Source: Changpingibacter yushuensis
Lineage (GTDB): Bacteria; Actinomycetota; Actinomycetes; Actinomycetales; Actinomycetaceae
DNA: 64,000 bases
Reading direction: 5' to 3'
Assembly: GCF_014041995.1 (NCBI RefSeq)
Contig: NZ_CP059492.1
Span: forward strand, 558,001 to 622,000
Position 1 is the first letter of the stretch; the number at the start of each line of letters is the position of its first letter. The notes below the pieces were generated by a model. That model made no database searches. It was not told the origin of the DNA and was given only the letters and a program-made list of their open reading frames with translations. Both the position numbers and the translations under genes were made by a program. Shown one piece after another: positions 8,419 to 17,611 of the stretch.

Positions 8419-9458
8419 TGAGTACCGATACAGCTGCCCTTGAGGTGAAGAGAGAGCATTGGTTCTGGCGTCTGCCAGTCGTTTCAGATGTCCGCAGATC
8501 CCATGGCCTCCAACGCGGGATGCTCGTAGCTGGCCTCGTACTGACGGCCATCCTCATCGTCGTCGCCATATTCGCGCCGCTTATCGCACCGTTCAGCTGG
8601 GCACAGAGTTCCAACGCCGACGGAAGCTTCGGCGCTCAGCAACCACCAAACAGCGTCAATATCTGGGGCACAACAGTTGGTGGTTTCGATGTGTTTTCGC
8701 GCGTGGTGTGGGGTGCTCGCACCGCGTGTGCCGTGATTATCTTGGCGGTAATCGCCTCCGCGATCATCGGCGTGGTTCTGGGTGTCATTTCGGGGTACAT
8801 CGGCGGCTGGCTTGACCGAATCCTGGTCATGATCTGCGACGCCGTCTACGCCTTCCCATCCCTCCTCCTGGCGATCGTTCTTTCGATCGTCATCTCGGGT
8901 GGTCAGTCCAGCGCGTGGGGCGGCATCCTCTCTGCGGCCCTCTCCATCACCGTGGTGTTCATACCGCAGTACTTCCGAGTTATTCGCGCCGAAGCCGTGC
9001 GCTTGAAGAATGAACCGTTCGTTGAAGCCTCTCAGGTGGTGGGCGCCCCACGGCGCACCATCATGTTCGGTCACGTGCTGCGCAACTCCACCCGCACCCT
9101 GCCTCTCATCCTGACTCTCAACTGCTCTGAGGCAGTTCTGACACTGGCTGGCCTGGGCTTCCTTGGATTCGGAATCGAGCAGACAGCTGCCGCCGAATGG
9201 GGCTATGACCTCAACCGGGCAGTTGCCGACGTCGCCGCCGGGAACTGGTGGACAGCAGTGTTCCCCGGACTCGCCATCGTTTTGACGGTCTTGGGTATCA
9301 CCTTGGTGGGCGAATCGCTCAACGATCTGAACGACCCACGGTTGCGCACCCGCCGCCGCACCAAGAAGCGAGTTCCGCTCGACGCCGCCAAGGCGATCTC
9401 GGAAAGCCAGATCGTCTCTGAGGAAACCGATACCTATTCGGAAGGAGAGCGGTCATGA
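8418..9458 (+). CDS. Peptide ABC permease, DppC/OppC type (operon 1)
   Basis: The protein is 346 aa, with an N-terminal OppC_N segment (RRSHGLQRGMLVAGLVL) and then the binding-protein-dependent permease domain with the EAA loop EASQVVGAPRRTIMFGHVLR. The sequence between the first two membrane segments (FGAQQPPNSVNIWGTTVGGF) matches the usual external loop. The tail after the last membrane segment is Arg/Lys then Glu/Ser rich. Its end overlaps the ATPase gene start by 4 nt (ATGA). Confidence 0.9.
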   Translation: MSTDTAALEVKREHWFWRLPVVSDVRRSHGLQRGMLVAGLVLTAILIVVAIFAPLIAPFSWAQSSNADGSFGAQQPPNSVNIWGTTVGGFDVFSRVVWGARTACAVIILAVIASAIIGVVLGVISGYIGGWLDRILVMICDAVYAFPSLLLAIVLSIVISGGQSSAWGGILSAALSITVVFIPQYFRVIRAEAVRLKNEPFVEASQVVGAPRRTIMFGHVLRNSTRTLPLILTLNCSEAVLTLAGLGFLGFGIEQTAAAEWGYDLNRAVADVAAGNWWTAVFPGLAIVLTVLGITLVGESLNDLNDPRLRTRRRTKKRVPLDAAKAISESQIVSEETDTYSEGERS

Positions 9459-11227
9459 GCGCACAGGACTGGAATGGAGTCCACCGGGAGTTCAACGGCA
9501 CGGCGTACTCCAAGGAAGAATTTGAAGATGAGCTCTCGCAGCCGCGCCGGCTCAAGATTGTTGACCTCAACGTCGATTTCGCCACCGATCAGGGTGATGT
9601 GCGCGCAGTGGACGGCGTATCTCTCTACCTCGATCCGGGCGAGATCCTCGCGATCGTAGGCGAATCCGGTTCCGGAAAGACCGTCACCGCACGTTCGGTC
9701 CTCAACCTCCTTCCGGAGACGGCGACGACGTCGGGCACCATCCTTATTGAGGGAACAAACGTTGTTGGGCTACGCGGTGCCAAGCTCCGCAAGCTGCGCG
9801 GCGAAAGTGCCGCGATGGTGTTCCAAGAGCCATCCGGCTCGCTCAACCCCGTGTTTCCCATCTGGTGGCAGATCGGGGAGGGCCTGCGCGCCCACAACCC
9901 GAAGCTGAAGAAGAAGGAGATCCGGGCTGAAGCCGTGCGGGTGCTGAAAATGGTGGGCATCCCTGATCCCGAAAAGCGCATCAACTACTACCCTCACGAA
10001 TTCTCCGGTGGCCAGAAGCAGCGCATTGCTATTGCGATGGCGCTCGCGATGGGGGCAAAGCTCATCATCGCCGATGAACCGACCACCGCCTTGGACGTGA
10101 CGGTTCAGGCGGAGATCCTCGCCCTTCTGCGGGCGATCCGCGATGAATACCAGACCTCGATTCTTCTCATCACCCACAACATGGGTGTGGTGGCCGATCT
10201 GGCCGATTCGGTGGCCGTCATGTATCAGGGCGAAATCATCGAGCGCGCACCGGCGAATGAGTTGTTCTATGATCCGCAGCGCGATTACACAAAGGCCTTG
10301 CTCGCGTCCGTTCCCCACCTGGGGCGCACATCGGTTTCAGGAACCATGTCGGAAGCTGACCGCGACGAGCTCCAGTCCCACCCTATCGTGGTTGAAGCCA
10401 AGGGGCTCGAGGTCACATATCCGGGTCGGCTCGGCAGCCCGGCGTTCCGTGCTGTGCGCGGAGTAGACCTCCAGTTGCACGACGGCGAAGTGTTCGGGCT
10501 GGTTGGTGAGTCCGGATCGGGAAAGACCACCATTGGCCGGGCGATGGTGGGCCTCGAGAAGGTGACGGGTGGATCGCTCACCGTACTGGGTCACGAGATG
10601 CGTGGGTTTAAGGAACGCGACTTCCGGCCCGTGCGCAAAGATATCGGATTCGTGTTTCAGGACCCGGCAACAAGCTTTGACCCTCACCTGACCGTGGGTG
10701 ACGCGATTGCCGAACCAATGGTGATTCATCGCAAGGATCTCCACGCTAGCGAACGCAAGAAGCGTGTAGCTGAACTGCTGGAAGCAGTCCAACTGCCCGC
10801 TGCCTACGCTGGGCGCTACCCCCACGAACTATCGGGCGGTCAGCGCCAGCGAATATCGCTGGCGCGTGCCTTGGTCCTGGAGCCCAAGTTGGTTATTGCC
10901 GATGAGCCCACCTCTGCATTGGACGTCTCCGTGCAGGCAAAGGTACTAGAGCTCTTCAAGGAGCTCCAGCGAGAGTTCGGATTCGCCTGCTTGTTCATCA
11001 CCCACGATCTTGCGGTGGTAGACATGCTGGCCAACCGAATCGGCGTGCTACACCGCGGCGAGCTCATCGAGGTGGGCCGCGGATCTGACATCCTCATGAA
11101 CCCTCAGGAGGGCTACACCAAGCGCCTTCTGGCTTCCCTCCCTGTTCCCGATCCCGATGCCCAAACCCTCCGCCGTGCGGAGTTCGAACGCATCGTGGCA
11201 GCTGAACGTGAGGCTGCCGGGCACTGA
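9455..11227 (+). CDS. Fused double ABC ATPase, DppD-DppF type (operon 1)
   Basis: The protein is 590 aa and holds two complete nucleotide-binding domains in one chain. Domain 1 has GESGSGKT (69-76), FSGGQKQR and IADEPTTALD. Domain 2 has GESGSGKT, LSGGQRQR and IADEPTSALD. About 30 residues precede domain 1. In many bacteria these are two genes; the fusion enforces pairing. It powers import through the permeases at 7315-9458. The short linker between domains lacks the cysteine-rich C-terminal motif seen in the operon 3 counterpart. Confidence 0.93.
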   Translation: MSAQDWNGVHREFNGTAYSKEEFEDELSQPRRLKIVDLNVDFATDQGDVRAVDGVSLYLDPGEILAIVGESGSGKTVTARSVLNLLPETATTSGTILIEGTNVVGLRGAKLRKLRGESAAMVFQEPSGSLNPVFPIWWQIGEGLRAHNPKLKKKEIRAEAVRVLKMVGIPDPEKRINYYPHEFSGGQKQRIAIAMALAMGAKLIIADEPTTALDVTVQAEILALLRAIRDEYQTSILLITHNMGVVADLADSVAVMYQGEIIERAPANELFYDPQRDYTKALLASVPHLGRTSVSGTMSEADRDELQSHPIVVEAKGLEVTYPGRLGSPAFRAVRGVDLQLHDGEVFGLVGESGSGKTTIGRAMVGLEKVTGGSLTVLGHEMRGFKERDFRPVRKDIGFVFQDPATSFDPHLTVGDAIAEPMVIHRKDLHASERKKRVAELLEAVQLPAAYAGRYPHELSGGQRQRISLARALVLEPKLVIADEPTSALDVSVQAKVLELFKELQREFGFACLFITHDLAVVDMLANRIGVLHRGELIEVGRGSDILMNPQEGYTKRLLASLPVPDPDAQTLRRAEFERIVAAEREAAGH

Positions 11228-11318
11228 GTGTGAAGCTGCCAGCCGCTAAACCCGAAGGTTGCGGGTGCTGGGCGTGAAGGCAGATCAGCGTAACGGCTGC
11301 GGCTGCTAAGCGTGAAGG
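11228..11318. repeat. Degenerate ~22-bp repeats after operon 1
   Basis: Starting at the stop codon, diverged units recur, two of which end in GCGTGAAGG (11272-11280 and 11310-11318). The sequence GTGTGAAGCTGCCAGC just after the stop resembles the last codons of the gene (GTGAGGCTGCCGGGC). Confidence 0.55.
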
Positions 11319-11349
11319 CTGAGGGCAAGGATACCTTTCCCTCAGCCTT
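11315..11349. terminator. Bidirectional hairpin between operon 1 and def
   Basis: AAGGCTGAGGG (11315-11325) pairs with CCCTCAGCCTT (11339-11349). The right arm includes the last codons of def, so one hairpin serves both convergent genes. Confidence 0.6.
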
Positions 11350-11902
11350 CTTCCACCTGTGGGAGCCATGCCTTTCCGGGCACTCCCCACCCTTCCTCCT
11401 CGGCCGAAGCCAGCGCCTCCGAACGGTAGGGCTCAGCCAGACGGTTGATATACAGGCCGCCGTTGAGATGATCGAATTCGTGCTGCATGATCCGAGCTTT
11501 CCAACCCGTCACATCAATCTGAACGGGTTGGCCATCAACATCTAGCCCGCTCACCCTCACATGGTCGGATCGAACGATGGGGAACTTGTAATCGGGGAAA
11601 GATAGGCAGCCTTCGGATTCCGTCTGCTTATCTGGATCTCCAAAACGCGTGGGGATCATCCACAGCTGCGGATTGATAATCGCTCCCCGCCACAGCTCAC
11701 CACCGTGCGGTGTGAAGGAATAAGTGTAGATACACAGTGGAACCCCCACCTGAGGTGCCGCAAGCCCCACACCCGGCGCAGCGTCCATGGTCTCAAACAT
11801 GTCGGAAATGAGAGTGCGGACGTCGTCGTCGATCACAGAAACGGGCTGCGCGGGCGAATGCAACACGGGATCGCCCCAGATGAGGATGGGAAGAATAGTC
11901 AT
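11342..11902 (-). CDS. def: Peptide deformylase
   Basis: The protein is 186 aa and removes the formyl group from the N-terminal methionine of new proteins. All three family motifs are present: GVGLAAPQVG (residues ~44-53), EGCLSFP with the metal-binding Cys, and QHEFDHLNG with the two metal-binding His and the catalytic Glu. The length is normal for the actinobacterial type. TAGGCT lies exactly 6 nt before the ATG, so the message is probably leaderless. The gene is convergent with peptide operon 1, sharing a hairpin, and divergent from the permease at 11971. Confidence 0.96.
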   Translation of the reverse strand: MTILPILIWGDPVLHSPAQPVSVIDDDVRTLISDMFETMDAAPGVGLAAPQVGVPLCIYTYSFTPHGGELWRGAIINPQLWMIPTRFGDPDKQTESEGCLSFPDYKFPIVRSDHVRVSGLDVDGQPVQIDVTGWKARIMQHEFDHLNGGLYINRLAEPYRSEALASAEEEGWGVPGKAWLPQVEEG

Positions 11903-11908
11903 GTATCG

Positions 11909-11914
11909 AGCCTA
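11909..11914 (-). promoter_or_regulatory. -10 of leaderless def
   Basis: TAGGCT on the minus strand, 6 nt from the ATG, places the predicted transcription start at or next to the start codon. Confidence 0.5.
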
Positions 11915-11970
11915 GCCGCACCACCTGCCGGATAGTCCCGGGGCGCCGTGCGAATACGGGATATTCTGCG

Positions 11971-13350
11971 GTGGTGAGCAAAGCCAACGAACCTGAACTG
12001 CACCGCAGCCTGAAGAACCGCCACGTGCAGATGATTGCGCTAGGTGGCGCAATTGGCACGGGGTTATTCTACGGATCGGCATCATCGATTGCCCTGGCCG
12101 GTCCCAGTATCCTCTTCACCTACCTTGTGGGCGGCGCCATTATCTTCTTGGTGATGCGCGCATTGGGGGAGATGTCGGTGGATCACCCAGTATCAGGTGC
12201 GTTCTCGCTATACGCATATGAATACTGGTCTCCCCGGGCAGGGTTTGTTTCCGGATGGAACTACTGGTTCAACTATGTGCTGGTATCCATGGCCGAACTT
12301 TCCGTAATTGGCCTCTATATCAACTATTGGCTTCCGGGGGTACCGGCGTGGGTATCTGCGCTCGTGGCGCTCGTTGTGATCACTTTCATCAACCTCGTGA
12401 GCGTGAAGGCGTTCGGTGAATTCGAGTTCTGGTTCGCCATCATCAAAGTGGTGGCCGTCATTGGAATGATCGTGCTGGGCGCAATTGTGGTGATCGCGGG
12501 GATCAACAATAGCTCCAGCCTTCCAGATCCCTCCTTCACTCACCTGTGGCGGGAAGGCGGTTGGTTCCCCAACGGCTTCAGCGGGGCGGCCATGGCGCTG
12601 GTACCCGTGATGTTCTCCTTCGGAGGCATCGAACTCATTGGCGTGACTGCGGGTGAGGCAGAAGATCCAAAGCGCACCATCCCGCGCGCCATCAACCAAA
12701 TCGTTTACCGCATTCTCATTTTCTACGTGGGGTCACTCGCCGTGATCATGTCAGTGGTTCCATGGAATCGGATCGACGGCGAACTCAGCCCATTTGTTCA
12801 GATCTTCGACAACGTGGGTATCAGCTTCGCTGCACACATCCTCAACCTTGTGGTTCTCACTGCTGCACTTTCCGTATACAACTCCGCCCTCTACTCCAAT
12901 GGCCGCATGCTTTTCACGCTTGCTGGCCAAAAGAACGCCCCAGGATTCCTCACGAGGCTTTCAAGCCGTGGCGCCCCATTTGCTGGCGTGACGGTCTCAT
13001 CCCTCGCAGGCCTCGTTTCTGTGCTCGTGGTGTTCCTGTGGCAGGAGTTCGCCTTCAGCTATCTGCTGTCAGTGGCACTTATTGCCGGAATCATCAACTG
13101 GGTCATGATCATGATTACGCAGCTGAAGTTCAGGGCCAAAATCGGCGCAGATGGCGTCTCTCAACTCGCGTTCAAGCTGCCCGGCGGCAAGGTATCCACT
13201 GTGATCGTCTTGGTTGCCCTCGGTTACGTGGTTGTTCAAATGGCACTCTCTCCCAACTACCGCACGGCCATCGCGGTGGGGATCGTGTGGCTAGCGGTCC
13301 TTCTTGGGGCGTATGAGGTTAAGAAGCGCTGGGGTGCGAAGGCTCGGTAA
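11971..13350 (+). CDS. Amino acid permease, APC superfamily (AAT family)
   Basis: The protein is 459 aa with twelve predicted membrane segments and the AAT opening LKNRHVQMIALGGAIGTGLF. It is a proton-coupled importer of an amino acid; the family includes AroP, ProY, GabP and CycA, and the substrate cannot be fixed. It starts GTG GTG (11971 or 11974) with no Shine-Dalgarno; GATATT lies 5-8 nt upstream, which fits a leaderless mRNA. The end of the gene (GGGTGCGAAGGCTCG) is repeated imperfectly 21 bp further on, beyond the stop. Confidence 0.88.
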   Translation: MVSKANEPELHRSLKNRHVQMIALGGAIGTGLFYGSASSIALAGPSILFTYLVGGAIIFLVMRALGEMSVDHPVSGAFSLYAYEYWSPRAGFVSGWNYWFNYVLVSMAELSVIGLYINYWLPGVPAWVSALVALVVITFINLVSVKAFGEFEFWFAIIKVVAVIGMIVLGAIVVIAGINNSSSLPDPSFTHLWREGGWFPNGFSGAAMALVPVMFSFGGIELIGVTAGEAEDPKRTIPRAINQIVYRILIFYVGSLAVIMSVVPWNRIDGELSPFVQIFDNVGISFAAHILNLVVLTAALSVYNSALYSNGRMLFTLAGQKNAPGFLTRLSSRGAPFAGVTVSSLAGLVSVLVVFLWQEFAFSYLLSVALIAGIINWVMIMITQLKFRAKIGADGVSQLAFKLPGGKVSTVIVLVALGYVVVQMALSPNYRTAIAVGIVWLAVLLGAYEVKKRWGAKAR

Positions 13351-13367
13351 GCGGGTGTGAAGGCTCT
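13332..13367. repeat. 21-bp duplication across a stop codon
   Basis: GGGTGCGAAGGCTCG (inside the permease end, 13332-13346) recurs as GGGTGTGAAGGCTCT (13353-13367), with the TAA between them. Confidence 0.5.
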
Positions 13368-14018
13368 GCGTGGAGGTGGCCACGGCCGCTCAGCACCCGG
13401 ATGCGAGGCTTTCGTGGCGCCCGCAAAGTCCGCGCACCGACGGCTCAAAACGTATCACTATCTGAGATTTTCTCTGGGAATGCTGGTTTTGTGAGTAAGG
13501 TCACAAGGTGGTTGGTGATCTGTGGTAATGATGATGCGCCTTCGTTTGAGTGCACCCACTCTTGCCTGAACTTATGCGCGGAAAACGGTGCAAAGCCCGA
13601 TGGAGTGATGCACTTTGGAAAGGGGCGCGCGGTGTGTTCCAGGTCTCGACCATTCCCGCGTTTTCCAGCCCAATTGAACCGAATTGGGCCGGTTGAGTCG
13701 GGGGGAAGCTAGTGGTTGATTCGGGCGTGAGTCTGCGATTGTATCGGCGGAGAATTCGCCAAAAAGTGGAAGAATCCAAGCCGGTGATGATGCAAAAAGA
13801 AAGACGCTTTCGGGTGTTGCGTGGCTATGAAAGCAGCCTGTCAATATAACACCACGCTCACAACCACTGGTGAGCCATGTAACTTTCCGTTAATCTTTCG
13901 GACACTACACTCATCCGCAAGACGCTTTGTCCACATCGTGGATGGAGCACTTGGATATCTGACCCATCCGGGTCATCGGCTCCACACAAGCCGCACATAT
14001 CTTGACGCAGGAGAATCT
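13368..14018. other. Intergenic region before peptide operon 2
   Basis: These 650 bp are richer in A/T than the flanking genes and hold no convincing gene; the ORFs of about 90-100 codons on both strands match nothing I know. One perfect inverted repeat, GCTCAC-8-GTGAGC (13856-13875), lies about 145 bp before the lipoprotein gene and could be an operator. Promoter signals are not clear enough to call. Confidence 0.5.
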
Positions 14019-15641
14019 ATGAAATTCAAGCGGTCCCTACTGGCAGTGCCAGCGGCACTTGCTCTTGCGCTCTCTGCTTGCTCATCAGGAACGGCTTCAG
14101 ATGACAATTCATCTGCCGATGCCTCAAGCACAGCGGGAGCATCAACCGGAATCGTCACCGCGAATGGTTCCGAGCCACAGAATCCGCTCATCCCAGCCAA
14201 CACCAATGAAACCGGTGGCGGCCGAATCGTCGACCTGCTCTTCGCCGGTCTCGTGTACTACGACGCCGAAGGCGCCACGCACAACGAGATGGCTGAGTCT
14301 ATCGAGACCGATGACTCCCAGAATTACACCATCAAGATCAAGGAAGGCCAGAAGTTCTCGGACGGCACCGAGGTTCAGGCTCACAACTTCGTTGATGCAT
14401 GGAAGCTCGCAGTTTCCGAAGCTCAGCTGAGCGCATACTTCTTCGAGCCAATTGAGGGCTACTCGGATGAAGCTGGCTCGGAGCTCACCGGCCTCACAGT
14501 GGTGGACGACTACACCTTCACCGTTGCTCTCAACCAGCCGGAATCCGACTTCCCGCAGCGCCTTGGCTACTCAGCCTTCTTCCCGCTGCCGGATTCAACG
14601 CTTGCTGATACCGAAAACGGTGGCGAGCACCCAGTTGGCAACGGCCCCTACATGCTTGCAAGCGACGATGCATGGGAGCACAACGTTCAGATTCAGCTCG
14701 TTCCGAACCCTGAGTACCAGGGCGACCGCGCTGCTCAGAACGGTGGCGTGACAATCGTCTTCTACGCCCAGCAGGATGCGGCCTACGCCGATCTGACTGC
14801 AGGCAACCTTGACATCCTCGATGCCATTCCCGATTCGGCTCTTTCGACCTTCGAAGATGAACTTGGCGATCGCGCAGTGAACCAGCCTTCTGCTGTGTTC
14901 CAGTCCTTCACCATTCCTCAGTCGCTCCCACACTTCAGTGGCGAGGAAGGCCAGCTGCGCCGCGAGGCAATCTCGCTTTCCATCAATCGTGATCAGATCA
15001 CCGACACGATCTTCTCTGGCACCCGCACCCCGGCCGTTGACTTCACGTCACCAGTCGTGGACGGCTTCAACGATTCCCTCGAAGGCTCAGACATCCTGAC
15101 CTACGATCCGGATCGCGCTGCTGACCTGTGGGCTCAGGCTGACGCCATCTCCCCATGGGAAGGAACCTTCGCTATTGCTTACAACTCTGATGGCGGGCAC
15201 CAGACCTGGGTTGATGCTGTGACCAACTCGATCAAGAACACTCTTGGTATCGATGCTGAAGGTGCACCGTACCCCGATTTCGCTTCCCTGCGTACCGAGG
15301 TTACTGACCGCACCATCACCACCGCGTTCCGCACCGGTTGGCAGGCCGATTACCCGGGCCTGTACAACTTCCTCGCTCCGATCTACGCCACAGGCGCAGG
15401 TTCGAACGACGGCGACTACTCGAACCCCGAGTTCGATTCGTTGCTTTCACAGGCTGCGGCAGCATCTGACGTGGACACCGCTAACGGACTGCTCGACCAG
15501 GCTCAGGAAATCCTCCTGACCGATCTGCCGGCCATTCCGCTCTGGTACTCGAACGTCACCGGTGGCTACGGCGAATCCGTTGACAACGTCGTGTTCGGTT
15601 GGAACTCGGTCCCGCTCTACTACGCGGTCACCAAGAACTGA
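14019..15641 (+). CDS. Peptide ABC transporter substrate-binding lipoprotein (operon 2)
   Basis: The protein is 540 aa, OppA/SBP_bac_5 family. The start is ATG 14019 with CAGGAGA upstream; the longer frame from 13821 is unlikely. The lipobox LSAC gives Cys21 as the lipidated residue. The mature part begins with a Ser/Thr/Ala linker and then PQNPLIPANTNETGGGRIVD, a typical start of the OppA peptide-binding fold. It differs strongly from the lipoproteins of operons 1 and 3, so the three systems probably take different ligands. Downstream come a hairpin and the operon 2 permeases. Confidence 0.88.
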   Translation: MKFKRSLLAVPAALALALSACSSGTASDDNSSADASSTAGASTGIVTANGSEPQNPLIPANTNETGGGRIVDLLFAGLVYYDAEGATHNEMAESIETDDSQNYTIKIKEGQKFSDGTEVQAHNFVDAWKLAVSEAQLSAYFFEPIEGYSDEAGSELTGLTVVDDYTFTVALNQPESDFPQRLGYSAFFPLPDSTLADTENGGEHPVGNGPYMLASDDAWEHNVQIQLVPNPEYQGDRAAQNGGVTIVFYAQQDAAYADLTAGNLDILDAIPDSALSTFEDELGDRAVNQPSAVFQSFTIPQSLPHFSGEEGQLRREAISLSINRDQITDTIFSGTRTPAVDFTSPVVDGFNDSLEGSDILTYDPDRAADLWAQADAISPWEGTFAIAYNSDGGHQTWVDAVTNSIKNTLGIDAEGAPYPDFASLRTEVTDRTITTAFRTGWQADYPGLYNFLAPIYATGAGSNDGDYSNPEFDSLLSQAAAASDVDTANGLLDQAQEILLTDLPAIPLWYSNVTGGYGESVDNVVFGWNSVPLYYAVTKN

Positions 15642-15652
15642 TTGAATGACCA

Positions 15653-15695
15653 AATGAGGGAGGGCGCGGATTCGCTTCCGCCCCCTCCCTCATTT
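15653..15695 (+). terminator. Hairpin inside operon 2
   Basis: AATGAGGGAGGG (starting at 15653) pairs with CCCTCCCTCATT, which is followed by TT. It sits between the lipoprotein and first permease genes, the same place as the operon 1 hairpin. Confidence 0.7.
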
Positions 15696-15741
15696 TCCGG
15701 TCCACACCAACCCTCAATTCATCAAACCAAAGGACAACGAT

Positions 15742-16668
15742 ATGCTCCGGTACGTTGGCCGGCGCCTCCTGCAGACTATTCCAGTCTTCTTTGGGGCGAC
15801 ATTCCTCATCTTCGCGATGGTGTACCTCCTTCCAGGTGACCCTGTTGCTGCCCTCGGCGGCGAACGCGGAGTGACGGAGGCCGTTCGGCAAAGGATCGAA
15901 CAGGAATACAACCTCGACAAGCCTTTCGTGTTGCAGTATCTGCTGTACATCAAGGGCGTCTTCACGCTTGACTTCGGCACTACCTTCTCAGGGCGTGCCG
16001 TCTCTGACGTCATCAGCCATGCATTCCCCATCACGCTTCGCCTCGCCCTCATGGCGATCATCATTGAAGCAGTGTTGGGAATCCTCATTGGCGTCATCGC
16101 TGGCGTTCGCAAAGGTGGAATCATTGATTCCTCCGCGCTGGTGCTTTCATTGGTATTCATCTCTGTTCCCATCTTCGTGATGGGCTTCTTGATGCAATAC
16201 TTCGTGGGCGTGAAGTGGGGGATACTCCCTGCAACGGTTGGGCCAAACGTGAGCTTCCGAAGTCTGTTGATGCCTGCAATTGTGCTTTCCATCGGATCAC
16301 TGGCATATGTGATCCGATTGACCCGCCAGTCTGTTGTTGAGAACGTCTCTGCTGATTTCGTTCGCACAGCACGTGCCAAGGGCATGTCAAATGGTTCCGT
16401 CATGACTCGCCACATTCTGCGTAACTCACTCATCCCGGTGGTCACCTTCTTGGGTGGCGACCTAGGCGCATTGATGGGTGGCGCAATCGTGACGGAAGGT
16501 ATCTTCGCCGTCAACGGCATTGGCGGAACGCTTTACCAAGCGGTACTTAAGGGTGAGCCTTCCACGGTCGTTTCAATTACCACCGTCATGGTTCTCATCT
16601 ACATTATTGTCAACCTCCTTGTTGACCTTCTTTATGCAGTGCTCGATCCAAGGATTCGTTATGAGTAA
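15742..16668 (+). CDS. Peptide ABC permease, OppB type (operon 2)
   Basis: The protein is 308 aa with AAAGGA before ATG 15742. It begins directly with the OppB signature MLRYVGRRLLQTIPVFFGA and so lacks the cytosolic extension of the operon 1 protein. Six membrane segments are predicted; the EAA loop reads RTARAKGMSNGSVMTRHILR. The last codons overlap the next gene by 8 nt (ATGAGTAA), giving tight coupling. Confidence 0.92.
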   Translation: MLRYVGRRLLQTIPVFFGATFLIFAMVYLLPGDPVAALGGERGVTEAVRQRIEQEYNLDKPFVLQYLLYIKGVFTLDFGTTFSGRAVSDVISHAFPITLRLALMAIIIEAVLGILIGVIAGVRKGGIIDSSALVLSLVFISVPIFVMGFLMQYFVGVKWGILPATVGPNVSFRSLLMPAIVLSIGSLAYVIRLTRQSVVENVSADFVRTARAKGMSNGSVMTRHILRNSLIPVVTFLGGDLGALMGGAIVTEGIFAVNGIGGTLYQAVLKGEPSTVVSITTVMVLIYIIVNLLVDLLYAVLDPRIRYE

Positions 16669-17611
16669 TTTCCCAACGGCTCACCCGTACCAGGGCCACT
16701 ACGTATCGGAAACAGACGAAACCGGACTCGGTGCCGTAGACGCTGTCGACGACGACCGCGCGCCGTCGTCGTTATGGAAAGAAGCGTGGCGCAACATGCG
16801 GCGCCGCCCTCTGTTCTGGATATCCGCGATCATCATCTTTGTTGCACTGGCAATTTCGATCTTCCCGCAGCTCTTCACCTCGGTTGACCCACGCTACTGC
16901 GATCTGGCCAACTCTCAGGGAAGTCCCACAAGTGGTCATCCATTTGGTTTTGACCGTCAGGGATGCGACATCTACTCGCGCGTCATTTACGGTGCTCGCG
17001 CATCGGTATCAGTTGGAGTCCTCTCCACGATCGCAGTGGTTATTCTGGGTGGAGTTTTGGGTTCGCTCGCGGGCTACATTGGTGGCTGGCTGGACTCACT
17101 AATTTCGCGTGTCACTGACATCTTCTTCGCGATTCCGCTGATCTTGGCTGCTATTGTGATCATGCAGCTCTTCAAGGACAACCGCAACGTTGCGATGGTT
17201 GTGGTGGTGCTGGCGATCTTCGGCTGGGTGCAGATCGCACGAATCACGCGTGGTGCTGTGATGTCAGCCAAGAATGAGGAGTACGTGACTGCGGCTCGCG
17301 CTCTGGGCACATCGAAGGCAAGGATCCTTATTTCCCACATCCTGCCCAATGCGGCAGCGCCAATGATCGTGTACGCCACGGTTGCACTTGGAACATTCAT
17401 CGTTACCGAGGCCACCTTGTCCTTCATGGGTATTGGCTTGCCGCCTTCGATCGTCTCGTGGGGCGGGGATATCTCAACAGCTCAGGCCTCCTTGAGAACT
17501 GCTCCAATGATCCTGTTCTACCCGGCTATGGCTCTGGCACTAACGGTGCTGAGCTTCATCATGATGGGCGACGTGGTACGCGACGCCCTTGATCCGAAGG
17601 CACGCAAGTAA
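16661..17611 (+). CDS. Peptide ABC permease, OppC type (operon 2)
   Basis: The protein is 316 aa from the ATG at 16661, which overlaps the oppB stop; the frame is open further upstream, but that part is the oppB shadow. An acidic N-terminus precedes the OppC_N segment WRNMRRRPLFWISAIIIF. The external loop contains SGHPFGFDRQGCDIYSRVIY, the usual OppC entry motif. The EAA loop is TAARALGTSKARILISHILP. The stop overlaps the next ATG by one base (TAATG). Confidence 0.92.
   Translation: MSNFPTAHPYQGHYVSETDETGLGAVDAVDDDRAPSSLWKEAWRNMRRRPLFWISAIIIFVALAISIFPQLFTSVDPRYCDLANSQGSPTSGHPFGFDRQGCDIYSRVIYGARASVSVGVLSTIAVVILGGVLGSLAGYIGGWLDSLISRVTDIFFAIPLILAAIVIMQLFKDNRNVAMVVVVLAIFGWVQIARITRGAVMSAKNEEYVTAARALGTSKARILISHILPNAAAPMIVYATVALGTFIVTEATLSFMGIGLPPSIVSWGGDISTAQASLRTAPMILFYPAMALALTVLSFIMMGDVVRDALDPKARK

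Noticed and set aside
13401-13712. 103-codon plus-strand frame before operon 2
   Set aside because: No ribosome site, no domain-like pattern and an equally long antisense frame in the same A/T-richer stretch.
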